Source: Superficieibacter electus
GTDB lineage: Bacteria; Pseudomonadota; Gammaproteobacteria; Enterobacterales; Enterobacteriaceae
NCBI RefSeq assembly: GCF_002915575.1
Contig: NZ_PQGD01000015.1
Coordinates: forward strand, 62,001 to 126,000
Direction of reading: 5' to 3'
Length of the DNA stretch: 64,000 nucleotides
Below are positions 63,644 to 64,000 of this stretch, piece by piece. The notes beneath the pieces were generated by a model, which was not told where the DNA came from, made no database searches, and saw only the letters and a list, made by a program, of their open reading frames with translations. The number at the start of each line of letters is the position of its first letter. Within the stretch, counting starts at the first letter, position 1. The translations under genes were made by a program, and so were the position numbers.

Positions 63644-64000
63644 GGCTGGTCTTCTTTTTCTTCTTTGAGTTTGCGGTACTCCCCGAGAGTGACAGTTATT
63701 TCCGCGCCAAGCAAGACGATGCACCACGTCCAGTAGACCCAGACAAACAAAATGGGGATAACCGACAGCACGCCATAAATGAGCTGATAAGAGGGAAACG
63801 TGGTGATATAGAGTGCAAACCCTTTTTTACCTGCCTCGAACAACAACGCGGCGACGAATGCCCCGATCACCGCATCCCGATTTGGCACCTGCGTCGTGGG
63901 AACCACACTGTATAGCAGCCAGAAAGAGAGCCAGGAGAGGATCAGCGGGAAGATACGCAACACGTCATCAATCACGCTATTTAACTCACTGGCCCAGCGC
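63640..64000 (-). CDS. rbn: YihY/Rbn-family inner-membrane protein, 3' part
   Basis: Only the last 120 codons are in the window; the gene continues past the right end. The visible part has hydrophobic segments ([54 protein letters not shown]) and the tail [19 protein letters not shown]. Once reported as ribonuclease BN, now regarded as a YihY-family membrane protein of unclear function. The stop overlaps the dtd start. Confidence 0.92.
   Translation of the reverse strand, partial: RWASELNSVIDDVLRIFPLILSWLSFWLLYSVVPTTQVPNRDAVIGAFVAALLFEAGKKGFALYITTFPSYQLIYGVLSVIPILFVWVYWTWCIVLLGAEITVTLGEYRKLKEEKEDQP

Overview
The window is chromosomal DNA of an enterobacterium in the Escherichia/Salmonella/Citrobacter group. 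The backbone genes (rhaSR-rhaBAD-rhaM, frvABXR, yiiG, fdhD, fdoGHI, fdhE, fabY, dtd, rbn) follow the order of that segment in E. coli. Their proteins look close to, but not identical with, the E. coli and Salmonella versions I remember, and the accessory content makes Citrobacter or a close relative my best guess. I cannot fix the species from sequence alone.

Region by region. 1-0.8 kb: a fructose-type PTS EIIB and a small anchored protein of unknown function lie where E. coli has rhaT. 0.9-8.65 kb: the L-rhamnose locus, with divergent rhaSR and rhaBAD, an array of 49-bp REP-type repeats between rhaA and rhaD, a FucO-like lactaldehyde reductase and rhaM. 8.9-15.6 kb: a beta-glucoside module made of a glycoporin, a GH4 phospho-glycosidase, two tandem duplicated cellobiose-family EIIC proteins and a GntR/UTRA regulator. 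15.6-24.6 kb: an alpha-galactoside (raffinose/melibiose) operon with a LacY-type symporter, a GH36 alpha-galactosidase, a LacI repressor and a complete sugar ABC importer; paired CCGAAACGTTTCGG-type operators lie at its head and again before the galactosidase gene. 24.6-26.3 kb: an XRE-cupin regulator divergent from an AzlCD branched-chain amino acid exporter. 26.5-31.4 kb: a seven-gene operon with ascorbate-type PTS EIIA/B/C, a PfkA-family kinase and a class II aldolase. 31.8-36.6 kb: frvABXR, then yiiG.

38.0-48.3 kb holds the most interesting system: a LevR-type sigma-54 activator, a mannose-family PTS (EIIA, B, C, D), a GH88 unsaturated glucuronyl hydrolase, a 2-hydroxyacid dehydrogenase, a KdgM-type outer-membrane channel and a GH43 glycosidase. 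I find three -24/-12 promoters in front of the EIIA, porin and GH43 genes. A shared AGYGTC half-site motif lies about 45-70 bp upstream of each promoter and also in front of the activator gene. This reads as one regulon for importing and cleaving a uronic-acid-containing oligosaccharide.

48.4-52.6 kb: an Hsp90-family ATPase paired with a large helical, TPR-like protein. 52.9-59.6 kb: formate dehydrogenase-O (selenocysteine TGA in fdoG) with its maturation factors FdhD and FdhE. 59.6-62.2 kb: VapBC and HigBA toxin-antitoxin pairs around an Aes-like esterase, each with palindromic operators. 62.2-64.0 kb: fabY, dtd and the 3' part of rbn. The general picture is a conserved chromosomal frame with carbohydrate-utilisation islands inserted between rhaM and frvA and between yiiG and fdhD.
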